Shown: positions 1 through 9,549 of the stretch, one piece after another | Position numbering within the stretch: the first letter of the stretch is position 1 | Layout of the letters: each line of letters starts with the position of its first letter | Source: Gammaproteobacteria bacterium | Lineage (GTDB): Bacteria > Pseudomonadota > Gammaproteobacteria > Steroidobacterales > Woeseiaceae | DNA: 64,000 nucleotides | Assembly: GCA_029862045.1 (NCBI GenBank) | Contig: JAOTYE010000003.1 | Location: 124,001-188,000, forward strand | Direction of reading: 5' to 3' | Made by a program: the position numbers and the translations under genes | Notes under the pieces: model-generated | Told to the model about the DNA's origin: nothing | The model's input: only the letters and a program-made list of their open reading frames with translations | The model's database searches: none

Positions 1-280
1 CCTTGCCGCTAGCCCTGGCATAGCCCGACGCCATGAAGCCGGCGCCTTGTTCGTTGGCTGGAACGACAAGCGGCATCGGCGCCTTGTCGTCGGCAGTCTT
101 ATGCGTATCGTTGTAGCGAAACACGGCGTCGTAGGTCGGCAGGATCGCGCCGCCGCTATAGCCAAAGATCGTATCGACACCCTCGTCGGCCAGTACCTGC
201 ACGACTATATCTGCACCGGTCATACGGGTGCCCGCGAGCGGGTGCTCGGGTACTTTTGCGCCTCTGGCCTGATCTTTCAC
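1..280 (-). CDS. ilvB: Acetolactate synthase large subunit, N-terminal part (cut by window edge)
   Basis: This is the ThDP-dependent catalytic subunit that condenses pyruvate with pyruvate or 2-ketobutyrate in valine, leucine and isoleucine synthesis. Only about 93 residues are in the window. The translation contains MTGADIVVQVLADEGVDTIF, the YSGGAILPTYDAVF stretch and PANEQGAGFMASGYARASGK; the Glu of NEQ is the conserved ThDP-activating glutamate. I chose the GTG at 280 because the family usually has 15-20 residues before the RMTGAD motif; the ATG at 223 is the alternative, and neither has a strong ribosome binding site. It is read away from ilvN, an unusual arrangement for these two subunits. 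Confidence 0.9.
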   Translation of the reverse strand, partial: MKDQARGAKVPEHPLAGTRMTGADIVVQVLADEGVDTIFGYSGGAILPTYDAVFRYNDTHKTADDKAPMPLVVPANEQGAGFMASGYARASGK

Positions 281-424
281 TGCGTCGCTTGATGTTTCGT
301 AAGTACCGGATTTTCGGCGAGTGTTTACTAATTTTTATTGCATTGCAATACTCGATCAACTGGGCCACCATCCGCGGAATGCAGTACCGCGTTAGTTTCA
401 ACTGAATGTTTTGAGCGAGATACC
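281..424. promoter_or_regulatory. Divergent ilvB/ilvN intergenic region with a palindrome
   Basis: This 144-bp gap separates two divergently read genes and must carry both promoters. It holds a perfect 15-bp inverted repeat, TATTGCATTGCAATA, at 336-350 in an AT-rich stretch. The symmetry and the position suggest a shared operator. I cannot name the regulator, and I see no clear leader peptide or attenuator hairpin. Confidence 0.45.
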
Positions 425-946
425 ATGCGACACGCAATTTCAGTCCTTTTGCAGAATGAAGTCGGTGCACTGACACGGATGACCGGGATGTTCTCGTCTC
501 GCGGCTATAACATTGATTCGCTCAACGTTGCGCCGACCGACGACCCGACCGTATCTCGCGTAACGATTGTGATTTCGGGTTCGGATGCGGCGATCGGGCA
601 ACTCAATTCGCAGCTCGCGAAACTCGTCGATGTCGTCAACATTCACGATATGACGCTCGGCGATCATTTCGAGCGGGAGTTGGCGATCGTAAAGCTCAAA
701 CTGGCAACGGGCGGTCTCGTAAAGGCGCTTGCGTTCGCCAGGAAACATGGCGCCGAGATTCTCGACGAGGCCCAGATCAGCTACACGATTCAGCTGACCG
801 GGCGTGTGCATGAGATCGACGATTTTGTCGTTGAGGCCGGACGGATCGGCGAGCTATCGGCTGTCGCGCGCAGCGGTAGCGTCGCCGTCTCGAAAGGAGA
901 GGTGACGCTGTCGTCATTTGACGCGCACCATCATTTGTCGGCGTAG
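425..946 (+). CDS. ilvN: Acetolactate synthase small (regulatory) subunit
   Basis: Regulatory subunit that binds the large subunit, raises its activity and confers feedback inhibition by branched-chain amino acids. The 173-residue protein has the N-terminal ACT domain (AISVLLQNEVGALTRMTGMF, SRGYNIDSLNV) followed by the C-terminal ALS_ss domain (ELAIVKLKLA). Length is normal for the IlvH/IlvN family. The ATG at 425 begins exactly at the conserved MRHAISVLLQNE; a GAG lies upstream. An in-frame upstream ATG at 338 would add non-conserved residues and fall in the presumed operator. It stops 3 bp before proB, so the two may be co-transcribed. Confidence 0.95.
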   Translation: MRHAISVLLQNEVGALTRMTGMFSSRGYNIDSLNVAPTDDPTVSRVTIVISGSDAAIGQLNSQLAKLVDVVNIHDMTLGDHFERELAIVKLKLATGGLVKALAFARKHGAEILDEAQISYTIQLTGRVHEIDDFVVEAGRIGELSAVARSGSVAVSKGEVTLSSFDAHHHLSA

Positions 947-949
947 TTC

Positions 950-2077
950 ATGTCCGGGTTCGTGTTATCCGAATTTCCCCGTCTTGTCATCAAGGTCGGT
1001 TCGTCGCTCCTGATCGACGATGACGGCCATGTGCACCGACGCTGGCTCGAAGGGCTGGCCGAAGACATTTCGATATTGCAGGGCAATGGCCACGAAGTAT
1101 TGATTGTCTCCTCCGGTGCGATTGCTATCGGTAGCACTGTTCTCAATATCAACAAGCGCCGGGCACGGCTCGAAGATCTGCAGGCCGCCGCCGCAGCAGG
1201 CCAGGTTCAGCTCGTCTACGCGTATCAGGAAGCCCTGCGGCTCAATGGCATATTGGCGGCACAAGTTCTGTTGACGCCCGAGGACACCGAGAATCGCCGC
1301 CGCTTCCTCAATGCGCGGGGAACGCTCGAGAAACTGCTTGAACATTCCGTTGTCCCGATCATCAACGAAAACGATACCGTAGCGACAGAGGAGATTCGCT
1401 ACGGAGACAATGACCGTCTCGCGGCCCGGGTCGCACAAATGGTGATGGCCGACGCGCTGATCTTGTTGTCTGATGTTGATGGGCTGTATACGGCAGATCC
1501 GCGTAGCGAGGCCACCGCGGAACATATCCCCGAAATACGTAAGATAACGGACGAAGTGCAGAGTATCGCCGGCGAAACACGATCCGATATCGGCAGCGGC
1601 GGCATGGCGACAAAAGTCCAGGCAGCACGTATTGCGACGCATGCGGGTTGTTCGACGGTAATCGCCAGCGGTGCGACTGATCGAGCGCTCCAGGCGCTCG
1701 CCACCGGCGGCACGTGCACGGTTTTTCGCGCTGAAGGAACTCCGGCCGCGGCACGTAAACAATGGTTGGCGGGCGTTCTCGAGGTGTGCGGTGAACTCAA
1801 GCTCGATGACGGTGCTGTCAACGCGCTCAATGACGGCAAAAGCCTGTTGCCAGTTGGCGTTGTGCAGGTTGTCGGCCGCTTTGAACGCGGCGATGTGGTC
1901 GCACTTGTGGATGCCGCTGGCAACACGGTTGGGCGCGGCCTGGCCGAGTACTCCGCCGAGGAGGCCGGATTACTCGCGGGCTGTCGTTCGGCGGAAATTG
2001 AAGCACGGCTTGGCTACAGGGGACGGTCCGTCATGGTCCATCGCGACGAACTGGTATTGTTTGGCAATGATCGCTGA
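950..2077 (+). CDS. proB: Glutamate 5-kinase
   Basis: First step of proline synthesis, phosphorylating glutamate to gamma-glutamyl phosphate in the cytoplasm. The 375-residue protein has an amino-acid kinase domain (VIKVGSSLL near residue 13, [39 protein letters not shown]) and a C-terminal PUA domain ([14 protein letters not shown] onward), the standard two-domain architecture and length. It starts 3 bp after ilvN and its last 11 bp overlap proA, so proB and proA are probably translationally coupled. Confidence 0.97.
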   Translation: MSGFVLSEFPRLVIKVGSSLLIDDDGHVHRRWLEGLAEDISILQGNGHEVLIVSSGAIAIGSTVLNINKRRARLEDLQAAAAAGQVQLVYAYQEALRLNGILAAQVLLTPEDTENRRRFLNARGTLEKLLEHSVVPIINENDTVATEEIRYGDNDRLAARVAQMVMADALILLSDVDGLYTADPRSEATAEHIPEIRKITDEVQSIAGETRSDIGSGGMATKVQAARIATHAGCSTVIASGATDRALQALATGGTCTVFRAEGTPAAARKQWLAGVLEVCGELKLDDGAVNALNDGKSLLPVGVVQVVGRFERGDVVALVDAAGNTVGRGLAEYSAEEAGLLAGCRSAEIEARLGYRGRSVMVHRDELVLFGNDR

Positions 2078-3329
2078 CAGCAAAGTCATGGACGCGATGG
2101 GTGCCGGAGCCCGCCGCGCGGCTGCCGCACTGGCGTTGACGAGCAATGACGCGCGCAACCGCGCGTTGTTGGCGGCGGCAAACGCGATACGCAAACAAAG
2201 CGATGAGATTCTCTCGGCCAATGCGATCGATATGGCCGCAACCGCAGAGCGTGGCCTGAGCGACGCAATACTCGATCGCTTGATGCTCGACGCAGAGCGT
2301 ATCGAAGGCATGGCAGCCGGGATCGAGGCCGTGGCCGAATTGCATGATCCGCTGGGGCGCGTCATTGCCGAGTGGGACCGGCCTAACGGGCTGTCGATAC
2401 AGCGTGTGACCGTACCGCTTGGAGTGATCGGAATTATCTACGAGAGTCGGCCGAACGTTACTGCCGATGCGGCCGCACTGTGCCTCAAGTCGGGCAATGC
2501 CGCGATCCTGCGCGGCGGATCCGAGAGTTTTCATTCGAGTCAGGCTATTTACCAATGCTTGCGCGGAGGCCTGACCGAAGCCGGCGTCGACGCGGATGCA
2601 GTACAGATGGTGCCGACGACGGATCGCGCAGCCGTAGGCTATATGCTGTCGTCGATGGGCGAGTGGCTCGATGTCGTCGTGCCGCGCGGTGGCAAGAGCC
2701 TGATCAAACGAGTCCAGGATGAGGCGCGCGTGCCGGTGATCGGGCATCTGGAGGGCATATGCCATGTCTATCTGCATGAGGCCGCTGACAATGAAATGGC
2801 GCGTGACATCGTGCTGAACGCGAAGATGCGGCGTACCGGGATTTGTGGTGCTGCTGAAACCGTGCTCGTCGATCGCGCTGCAGCCGAACGATTGCTGCCT
2901 GACGTGGCGAGAGCGCTCAGCGATGCGGGTTGTGAAATAAGAGGTGATGCTGCGGTTCGCGCAATCGTGCCAACCGCTGTTGCGGCGTCCGAGGAGGATT
3001 GGTCAACCGAATACCTGGACGCGATTATCTCCATTCGTGTCGTTGACGACATCGAGCAGGCAATCCGGCACATCGCACATTTCGGCTCGGGACATACGGA
3101 GAGCATTGTTACCGCTAATGCTCTGGCCGCGGAGCGATTTTTCCGTGACGTCGACAGCGCTATCGTGCTGCACAACGCGTCAACGCAATTTGCAGATGGT
3201 GGCGAGTTCGGCATGGGTGCCGAGATCGGTATCGCGACGGGTCGCGTGCATGCGCGGGGGCCTGTCGGAGCGGATCAACTCACGAGCTACAAGTACGTCG
3301 TTCGCGGTAGCGGGCAAACCAGGTCCTGA
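2067..3329 (+). CDS. proA: Glutamate-5-semialdehyde dehydrogenase (gamma-glutamyl phosphate reductase)
   Basis: Second step of proline synthesis: NADPH-dependent reduction of gamma-glutamyl phosphate. The 420 residues show the family signatures [35 protein letters not shown], the catalytic cysteine in [10 protein letters not shown], and a C-terminal [20 protein letters not shown]. The open frame continues upstream through proB, but conserved sequence begins near [12 protein letters not shown], so I place the start at the ATG at 2067; the ATG at 2088 is an alternative. The stop shares one base with the glpD start (TGATG), implying coupled translation. Confidence 0.97.
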   Translation: MIADSKVMDAMGAGARRAAAALALTSNDARNRALLAAANAIRKQSDEILSANAIDMAATAERGLSDAILDRLMLDAERIEGMAAGIEAVAELHDPLGRVIAEWDRPNGLSIQRVTVPLGVIGIIYESRPNVTADAAALCLKSGNAAILRGGSESFHSSQAIYQCLRGGLTEAGVDADAVQMVPTTDRAAVGYMLSSMGEWLDVVVPRGGKSLIKRVQDEARVPVIGHLEGICHVYLHEAADNEMARDIVLNAKMRRTGICGAAETVLVDRAAAERLLPDVARALSDAGCEIRGDAAVRAIVPTAVAASEEDWSTEYLDAIISIRVVDDIEQAIRHIAHFGSGHTESIVTANALAAERFFRDVDSAIVLHNASTQFADGGEFGMGAEIGIATGRVHARGPVGADQLTSYKYVVRGSGQTRS

Positions 3330-4918
3330 TGTCGACTGCGCCTGCGCCATTTGATGTCGCCATCATCGGCGCCGGAATCAACGGCGCGGGCATCGCACGC
3401 GACGCGGCTCTCAGGGGTTTGCGCGTCATTGTTCTCGAAATGAACGACATGTGCAGCGGCACATCAGCCATATCGAGCCGTCTGATTCATGGTGGTCTTC
3501 GGTATCTGGAATACGGAGAAATACCGCTGGTTCACGAGTCGCTGCGCGAACGAATCACATTGCGCGATATCGCTGCGCACCTCGTCAGTCCGATTCGGAT
3601 TTGTATTCCGATTTATGAGTCCGCAAAGCGCGGCCCATTACTGATCCGGCTCGGCATGATTGCCTACGACTTGCTGTCCGTGGGTAAGACCGTGCCGGGA
3701 CACGACATGCTAAGTCGCAGTGAGGCCATCGCGAACGAGCCGGGTCTCGAGAAAGAAGGGCTGCGTGGCGCCGCGCGTTACTACGATGCCCAGGTGACGT
3801 TTGCGGAACGACTCGTACTCGAGAATCTTCTGGCGGCCCGCTCAGCGGGTGCCGAGATCAATACCTACAGCCAGGTTACGAGTGTCAATATTGCGCACGG
3901 CTCGGTTACCGGGCTGGAGTACACGGACAACCTGACCGGAGAGTCGCACGAGGTTGCAGTAAGAATCGTCATTAACGCAGCCGGGCCATGGGTCGATCAG
4001 GTACTGACTGCAACCGGCAAAGCAACGCAACGGTTCATCGGCGGCACGAAAGGTAGCCACATTGTTGTGGGCGCGTTTGCTGGCGCACCGGATGATGCCT
4101 ACTACGTAGAGGCGGCAGCGGATGGCCGGCCATTCTTTATCATTCCGTGGAACGGTCTGTACCTGATCGGCACGACCGATATTCGTTATTCAGGCGACCT
4201 TGCCGAGATTCGGGCGAGTCAGCCCGAGGTCGACTACCTGCTCAATGAAACCAACCGCGTGTTTCCGCAAGCGAAGCTTGGCACGGACGACATTCATTAC
4301 GCGTATGCCGGCGTGCGACCGCTGCCACGGCGCGACAAGGGGCCAGAATCGTCGATCACTCGCCGTCATATCATCAAGAAGAACCGCAAGATCGCACGCG
4401 GCCTCGTCTCGATCATAGGTGGCAAACTGACGACGTATCGCAATCTCGCCGAACAAACCGTCAATCGCCTGGGCAAGATGCTTGGCCGCAAGCTGCCTGC
4501 ATGCCGAACTCAGGACACCAAGCTGCCGGGTGCATATCGCCTGGACGAGGCTCGAGAGATGCTTGAGTCAACACAGGGCCTGTCCGCCCGGGGTGTCGAT
4601 CGTTTGCTCAGTATCTACGGCGGGCGTGCTATCGATCTCATCGAGTTCGCGAGCGCAGAGCCGCTGCTACAAAAGACAATTGATGCAGAACAATCCGTGC
4701 TCGCGGCCGAAATAGTATTCGCAATTCGCGAAGAAATGGCGCGCACGCTCATCGATATCGTGCATCGCAGGCTGATGCTCGGACTGAACGCGGATCAAGG
4801 CCGGCCTCTGTATGAAATGTTGGCGGTTATCGCGGCGGACGAATTTGGCTGGAGCGATAGCGAACGCCACTCGCAGATCATGTCCTTGCACGCCTACAGC
4901 GATTCACTCGGCGTGTAA
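3329..4918 (+). CDS. glpD: Aerobic glycerol-3-phosphate dehydrogenase (FAD)
   Basis: Membrane-associated flavoprotein that oxidises glycerol-3-phosphate to dihydroxyacetone phosphate and feeds electrons to quinone. At 529 residues it has the FAD-binding GAGINGAG near residue 11, SSRLIHGGLRYLE, and FIIPWNGLYLIGTTDI and GKLTTYRNLAE regions typical of GlpA/GlpD, plus the C-terminal DAO_C domain. It overlaps proA by one base, so it looks like the third gene of the proBA operon; no glpK or glpR is nearby. Its last 25 bp overlap the 3' end of the convergent receptor gene. Confidence 0.94.
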   Translation: MSTAPAPFDVAIIGAGINGAGIARDAALRGLRVIVLEMNDMCSGTSAISSRLIHGGLRYLEYGEIPLVHESLRERITLRDIAAHLVSPIRICIPIYESAKRGPLLIRLGMIAYDLLSVGKTVPGHDMLSRSEAIANEPGLEKEGLRGAARYYDAQVTFAERLVLENLLAARSAGAEINTYSQVTSVNIAHGSVTGLEYTDNLTGESHEVAVRIVINAAGPWVDQVLTATGKATQRFIGGTKGSHIVVGAFAGAPDDAYYVEAAADGRPFFIIPWNGLYLIGTTDIRYSGDLAEIRASQPEVDYLLNETNRVFPQAKLGTDDIHYAYAGVRPLPRRDKGPESSITRRHIIKKNRKIARGLVSIIGGKLTTYRNLAEQTVNRLGKMLGRKLPACRTQDTKLPGAYRLDEAREMLESTQGLSARGVDRLLSIYGGRAIDLIEFASAEPLLQKTIDAEQSVLAAEIVFAIREEMARTLIDIVHRRLMLGLNADQGRPLYEMLAVIAADEFGWSDSERHSQIMSLHAYSDSLGV

Positions 4919-6990
4919 CGAATCTCGGCGAACACCTCACGCCCGCGCCCCGGAAAGTAGCGATAGTCGCCGAACGCGTAGTCGGCCCGGTCGGCGATAT
5001 CCTTATCCGTAATATTGTTGACACGCAGTATGAGGTTAAGTTTGGGTGACAGTCGCACGCCGGCGCGAAAATTCGCGATCGAATGTCCTGGATAGCGAAA
5101 TCGGTTTTCGGCGTCGAGGTAATACTCGCCAATAGCGGTCCATTGCAGGCCGGTGTTGAACGCGTCACCCGGTTCAAACTCCAATTCGACACTGCCGAGC
5201 CAGCGCGGCGCCGTATCCACATCTGTGCCGGAAACAAAGGTCTCGCCGCGCAGCGCAACGACGTCGAAATCGTAGCGGTGGCGGGCATAACTGGCGTCGA
5301 CGGCCAGAGACCAGCCAGGACCTAATTGCCAGTTGCTGGCAACTTCAATGCCATGATGTTCGCTGCGTGCGCCGGTTACGTTGAATCCATCTGCATCGCG
5401 AAAGATGCTGTCGCGTTTTTGCATTGCGAACAACGCGATGTCGACTGACAGGCCTTGCCGGTTCCTGCGCACACCGACTTCAAACGCATCGACACGTTCG
5501 GAGTCCAGGTCTGCGACCTGTTGGCCGCTCTGCAATCGATACAATTCGGTCGTCTGCGGCGCGCGGAAACCGCGCGAGAGTGTGGCGAACAGATTGGTCG
5601 ATTCGTCAAGCTGATAGGTCAGGGATAGCTTCGGCGCAAGATAGCTGAAACTGTCGCTGCGATCGGCCGGTCGCGAGTACAGGCAGCCGCCGAAACCGCA
5701 CACGGTGCCATCGTCGCGCGAGTTACCAGTCAGCATGCGGTTTTTGTAGTCATATCGCAGATACTCGGCGCGCAATCCGGCAGCAAAGGTCAGTTTCTCA
5801 CTCAGCTCGTACTCTGTTTGCACGTACGGGGCGACGCCGAAACTTGTCGCGTCGTAGTCGTAGTGGTCGCCTGCCGGACGCGTTGCGACCAGGAAGGCGG
5901 ATCCCTCGGTCGGCCCGTCCTGGTATTGTCTGAGAAACATGTCGGACCATTCGATGTCCACACCGAGAATAGTCCGTCGCGTCGAATCACCAAACGTAGC
6001 CATCGTGATCAGGCCTGCGCTGACATGACCGTTTTCTTCGACTGGCTGCCCGGGCAGGAAGTGCTGCAGAAAGCGCATGTCCGAATGACGCACGTAAGGC
6101 CGCAAGTCGAGGTCAAAATATTTGAGTGTACGCGTCCAGATGCCGTAAAGACGCTGGCTCGAAGCTTCGCGAAATGCCTCGGGATTTGGATTGCTGCGAT
6201 TGATGGCCGGATCTTTGTAGGCGTTCTCACCGAGAATGAACCCCGCGGTCTCCTGATTCAGGTCGGTCGCCGAAAATCCGACTGTGAATTCGCCGTCGGG
6301 TAACGCCCAGTTGCGCTTTACGTGCAATTTGCCTTGCCGGTAGCCTGAGTCATCACGAAAGCCGCCGTCATCGGCTAGCACGATCGAAGCCAGCCAGGGC
6401 GATTCGTTATCGAATGGCAGGTCGGCGCGTGCACGGAAATAGTTATGCGCCCCAACCTCGAGTGCGGCCATCGGCGTCCTGGCGGACCGCGGCATCGGCA
6501 TCAGGACATTGACGATGCCGTGCAGCGCGTTCGAGCCGTACAATGCATTGCCTGGTCCACGAATAACTTCAATCGAGCGCGCCTGCTCCGTATTGATCTC
6601 AAACAACGAATTGACGTTGCAGAAGCCGGCCGGTCGAATCGGGATGCCGTCCTCCAGAAACAGGAAAGCACCACAGGATCCGCCGCCTGTCAGTATCGGT
6701 GAGCGAATTGCCGTCAGGTGTTCCTGGCCGCTGCCGCGGCTTAGCCACACCCCGGAGACACGGTTCAGGAGCTCGTGAATGTGCTGATGCTGGACATCTG
6801 AAATCGTCGCGGCGTCCAGACGATCGATGTTCCCCGCGTGCATGATTCTGGGTTGTTCCCGGCGCAGACTCGTGACAACTAATTCACTGATCGTCTCGCT
6901 ATCGATAATCTGTGCGCTGGCAGGCAGCCAGAACATAAGCAGCGTGGTCAGCCACAGTTTGCTGTAGATTTCTCGAAAGCGTGGTCGCAT
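4894..6990 (-). CDS. TonB-dependent outer-membrane receptor
   Basis: A 698-residue TonB-dependent receptor for active uptake across the outer membrane; the substrate is not evident. There is a signal peptide (LTTLLMFWLPASAQ), a TonB-box-like SELVVTSLR, a plug domain (IHELLNRVSGVWLSRG, IEVIRGPGNALYGSNALHGI) and a beta-barrel C-terminus (SRGFRAPQTTELY, INNITDKDIADRADYAFG-like strands). I chose the ATG at 6990, preceded by GGAGA; ATG 7014 and GTG 7023 are also in frame. No transporter or enzyme partner is adjacent. It is divergent from the patatin gene and convergent with glpD. Confidence 0.9.
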   Translation of the reverse strand: MRPRFREIYSKLWLTTLLMFWLPASAQIIDSETISELVVTSLRREQPRIMHAGNIDRLDAATISDVQHQHIHELLNRVSGVWLSRGSGQEHLTAIRSPILTGGGSCGAFLFLEDGIPIRPAGFCNVNSLFEINTEQARSIEVIRGPGNALYGSNALHGIVNVLMPMPRSARTPMAALEVGAHNYFRARADLPFDNESPWLASIVLADDGGFRDDSGYRQGKLHVKRNWALPDGEFTVGFSATDLNQETAGFILGENAYKDPAINRSNPNPEAFREASSQRLYGIWTRTLKYFDLDLRPYVRHSDMRFLQHFLPGQPVEENGHVSAGLITMATFGDSTRRTILGVDIEWSDMFLRQYQDGPTEGSAFLVATRPAGDHYDYDATSFGVAPYVQTEYELSEKLTFAAGLRAEYLRYDYKNRMLTGNSRDDGTVCGFGGCLYSRPADRSDSFSYLAPKLSLTYQLDESTNLFATLSRGFRAPQTTELYRLQSGQQVADLDSERVDAFEVGVRRNRQGLSVDIALFAMQKRDSIFRDADGFNVTGARSEHHGIEVASNWQLGPGWSLAVDASYARHRYDFDVVALRGETFVSGTDVDTAPRWLGSVELEFEPGDAFNTGLQWTAIGEYYLDAENRFRYPGHSIANFRAGVRLSPKLNLILRVNNITDKDIADRADYAFGDYRYFPGRGREVFAEIRYTPSESL

Positions 6991-7060
6991 GCGGTCTCCA
7001 GGCAGGCGCGCCATTATAATCACCTCAAATCAGATCGTCCTGGACATAAAAGAGTTGCCG

Positions 7061-9271
7061 ATGAGAATCCGAATCGTTTTACGCCGCACGCATTGCGCGA
7101 TTGCGGTGATCTTGCTGCTGGCCACCACGATTTCCCATGCGGAACGGCCTCGAATAGGGCTCGTGCTCGGCGGCGGCGGCGCGCGCGGCGCGGCTCATAT
7201 TGGTGTGCTGCGTGAACTCGAGCGGCATCGTGTACCGATCGACGCGATCGCCGGTACGAGCATGGGTGCGATTGTAGGCGGCCTGTATGCGTCCGGAATG
7301 AGTCCGGATGATCTCGAAGAGGTCGTTGTGACACTTGACTGGGCGGATGCATTGTCCGACAAACCGGCACGCACGGATTTGAGTTTCAGACGCAAACAGG
7401 ATGATGCGAAGTATCCGATCAATCTCGAACTTGGTTTGCGCGACAGTGAATTATTGCTGCCCATGGGAGTGATTCAAGGTCAGAAGCTGGATCTGATTTT
7501 GCGCGAGCTGACAATCGATGTCTCGCATATTTCTGATTTCGACGAACTGCCCATTCCGTTCCGGGCGATTGCGACGGACATAGAGCGCGGCGAAGCCTAT
7601 GTGATGAGGCAGGGCGACCTTGCCCAAGCGATTCGCGCGAGTATGTCGGTGCCGGGAGTGTTCGCACCGCTCAGGCTCGACGATCGCTTGCTTGTTGATG
7701 GTGGCATCGTTGGCAATCTGCCGATCAACGTCATCCGCGAAATGGATGTCGACATCGTCATCGCAGTCGATGTCGAATTTCCGCTCTATTCGGGCGCAGA
7801 ACTCAACTCGGCACTGACGATCTCGGAACAGATGCTAACGATCCTGATTCGCAAGGAAACGCTGCGGCAAATCGACACGCTCGGCGACGAGGACGTACTT
7901 ATCCGCCCTGAACTGGGCACCTTCGCGTCGTCCGATTTCGGCCAGATAAAGCAGACGATCGAGCCGGGAGTGAGTGCCACAGCGGCAAAGTCGGAGCAAC
8001 TGCAACAGTTCTCGGTCGACGAACAGCAATACTCGGAGTATCTGGCACAACGGGCCCGGATACCGGCGATCGACACTACGTTAGCGTTTGTCCGGGTCGC
8101 TGATGACAGTCGACTGTCGCGCGAGATACTTGAGTCACATCTCGATGCAGAAGCCGGTGATGCAATCAACACAAAACGCCTGGCCGACGATGCCGAACAT
8201 CTCTATGGCCTGAATCTCTATGAGCAGGTCAGCTACGAGCTCGTTGAGGAGAATGGCGCGACTGGCGTTGAATTCCGGGCACGTTCCAAGAGTTGGGGAC
8301 CCAATGTCCTGCAATTCGCCGTGACCCTCGAAAATGACTTCGAGGGCTCAACCGCATTCAATGTGGCAACCCGCCTGACAATGGCTGGGCTGAACCCGCG
8401 CGGTGCCGAATGGCAGTCCGACCTGCAGCTCGGCACGGATCCTCTGCTGTTGTCCGAGTTCTATCAGCCGTTCGGCAGCGCCGCGCGCTTTTTTGTCGCG
8501 CCGAGGATCGACCTGAGGCAATTCAATATCAATGCATTCGTTGCGGATGACGCTATTGCGCGCTATCGCGTGTCCGCAACCGAGCTTGGTCTTGATTTTG
8601 GTGCTGAGATTGCTTCGTTCGGTGAATTTCGTATCGGCACCTTTCACGGCACCGGCAGAGGCAGGGTGAAAGTTGGTGATCCCTCGATACCTAATATCGA
8701 TTTTGATACGGGTGGCACTCTGACCCGACTGCGCTTCGATACGCGCGACGATGCTCGATTCCCTCGTAGCGGTATTCGTGCTGACGTGAATTGGCGGCAA
8801 TCACTACCCGGGCTCGGCGCTGACGAGCGTTTTGATACTGTCGCATCGGAGATCGACGCAACCTGGAGCCACGGCAAGAGCAGCTTGCAGCTTGGCCTGG
8901 GTTACGCGACGACCATCAACTCCAAGGATTCGATTCAGGATTTCTTTCCACTCGGAGGCTTTTTACGTCTTTCGGGGCTCGAGCGCGGCGAGATTAGCGG
9001 TCCACATGCGGCACTGGCCAAGCTTGTGTACTACCGCCGCGTCGGTGAATCAGCAGGCGGCTTGTTTGACGTGCCGATCTATCTTGGTGTTTCGGTCGAG
9101 GCCGGAAATGTCTGGCAGTCTCGCTCGGACATCAGTTTCGATTCCGCGCAAATCAATGGCAGTGTGTTTGCGGGACTCGACACGATAATCGGGCCGGTCT
9201 ATCTCGCCGCGGGGTTTGCAGAGGGCGGCCGCTCCAATTTCTATCTGTTTTTCGGATCGCCACCGCGCTAA
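7061..9271 (+). CDS. Patatin-like phospholipase with POTRA and outer-membrane barrel (PlpD-type, type Vd secretion)
   Basis: This 736-residue protein has a signal peptide (AVILLLATTISHA), a patatin domain with oxyanion motif GGGGARG (about 37-43), nucleophile Ser67 in GTSMG and Asp213 in VDGG, then a POTRA-like segment and a C-terminal surface-antigen barrel (FDTRDDARFPRSGIRADVNW, final FYLFFGSPP). This is the domain order and near-exact length of Pseudomonas PlpD, the type Vd autotransporter. Expected role: a lipase anchored in, or released from, the outer membrane. The ATG at 7061 sits just before the signal peptide; the open frame extends further upstream but lacks a better start. Confidence 0.92.
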   Translation: MRIRIVLRRTHCAIAVILLLATTISHAERPRIGLVLGGGGARGAAHIGVLRELERHRVPIDAIAGTSMGAIVGGLYASGMSPDDLEEVVVTLDWADALSDKPARTDLSFRRKQDDAKYPINLELGLRDSELLLPMGVIQGQKLDLILRELTIDVSHISDFDELPIPFRAIATDIERGEAYVMRQGDLAQAIRASMSVPGVFAPLRLDDRLLVDGGIVGNLPINVIREMDVDIVIAVDVEFPLYSGAELNSALTISEQMLTILIRKETLRQIDTLGDEDVLIRPELGTFASSDFGQIKQTIEPGVSATAAKSEQLQQFSVDEQQYSEYLAQRARIPAIDTTLAFVRVADDSRLSREILESHLDAEAGDAINTKRLADDAEHLYGLNLYEQVSYELVEENGATGVEFRARSKSWGPNVLQFAVTLENDFEGSTAFNVATRLTMAGLNPRGAEWQSDLQLGTDPLLLSEFYQPFGSAARFFVAPRIDLRQFNINAFVADDAIARYRVSATELGLDFGAEIASFGEFRIGTFHGTGRGRVKVGDPSIPNIDFDTGGTLTRLRFDTRDDARFPRSGIRADVNWRQSLPGLGADERFDTVASEIDATWSHGKSSLQLGLGYATTINSKDSIQDFFPLGGFLRLSGLERGEISGPHAALAKLVYYRRVGESAGGLFDVPIYLGVSVEAGNVWQSRSDISFDSAQINGSVFAGLDTIIGPVYLAAGFAEGGRSNFYLFFGSPPR

Positions 9272-9278
9272 CCGCGCA

Positions 9279-9527
9279 CTATCGCACGATTTTTTCGAGG
9301 GTTTGGCTCGGCGTATCCGATTGTCTGTAGTAGCCGTGGCGTATTGCCATCTGCTCGAAGGCGCTGTCGCGATCGACTTCGCTCGGATACCAATGCAGCG
9401 TCTCCCAGTCGTCACCGAGAATTTTTCGCAGCGTGTCGCCCGATGGCAGCGTCACCCGAATTCCATAACGCCGCTCGGCGCCGGCGCCGGCTGGATCCAC
9501 GAGATTGTGTAGATGGCAGTAGTCCAT
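9279..9527 (-). CDS. Small conserved protein of unknown function
   Basis: An 82-residue soluble protein without recognisable catalytic motif, rich in aromatic residues (LGDDWETLHWYPSEVDRD, MAIRHGYYRQSD, ending LEKIVR). The pattern of an YGIRV strand followed by DWE-x-HWY resembles a small uncharacterised gammaproteobacterial protein, but I cannot name a family with certainty. It lies directly downstream of the kinase-like gene in the same orientation. The start is uncertain: ATG 9527 fits the conserved-looking N-terminus, while GTG 9566 would overlap the kinase stop by 17 bp. Convergent with the patatin gene. Confidence 0.6.
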   Translation of the reverse strand: MDYCHLHNLVDPAGAGAERRYGIRVTLPSGDTLRKILGDDWETLHWYPSEVDRDSAFEQMAIRHGYYRQSDTPSQTLEKIVR

Positions 9528-9549
9528 GGCGCGGCAGTATACCGAAACT

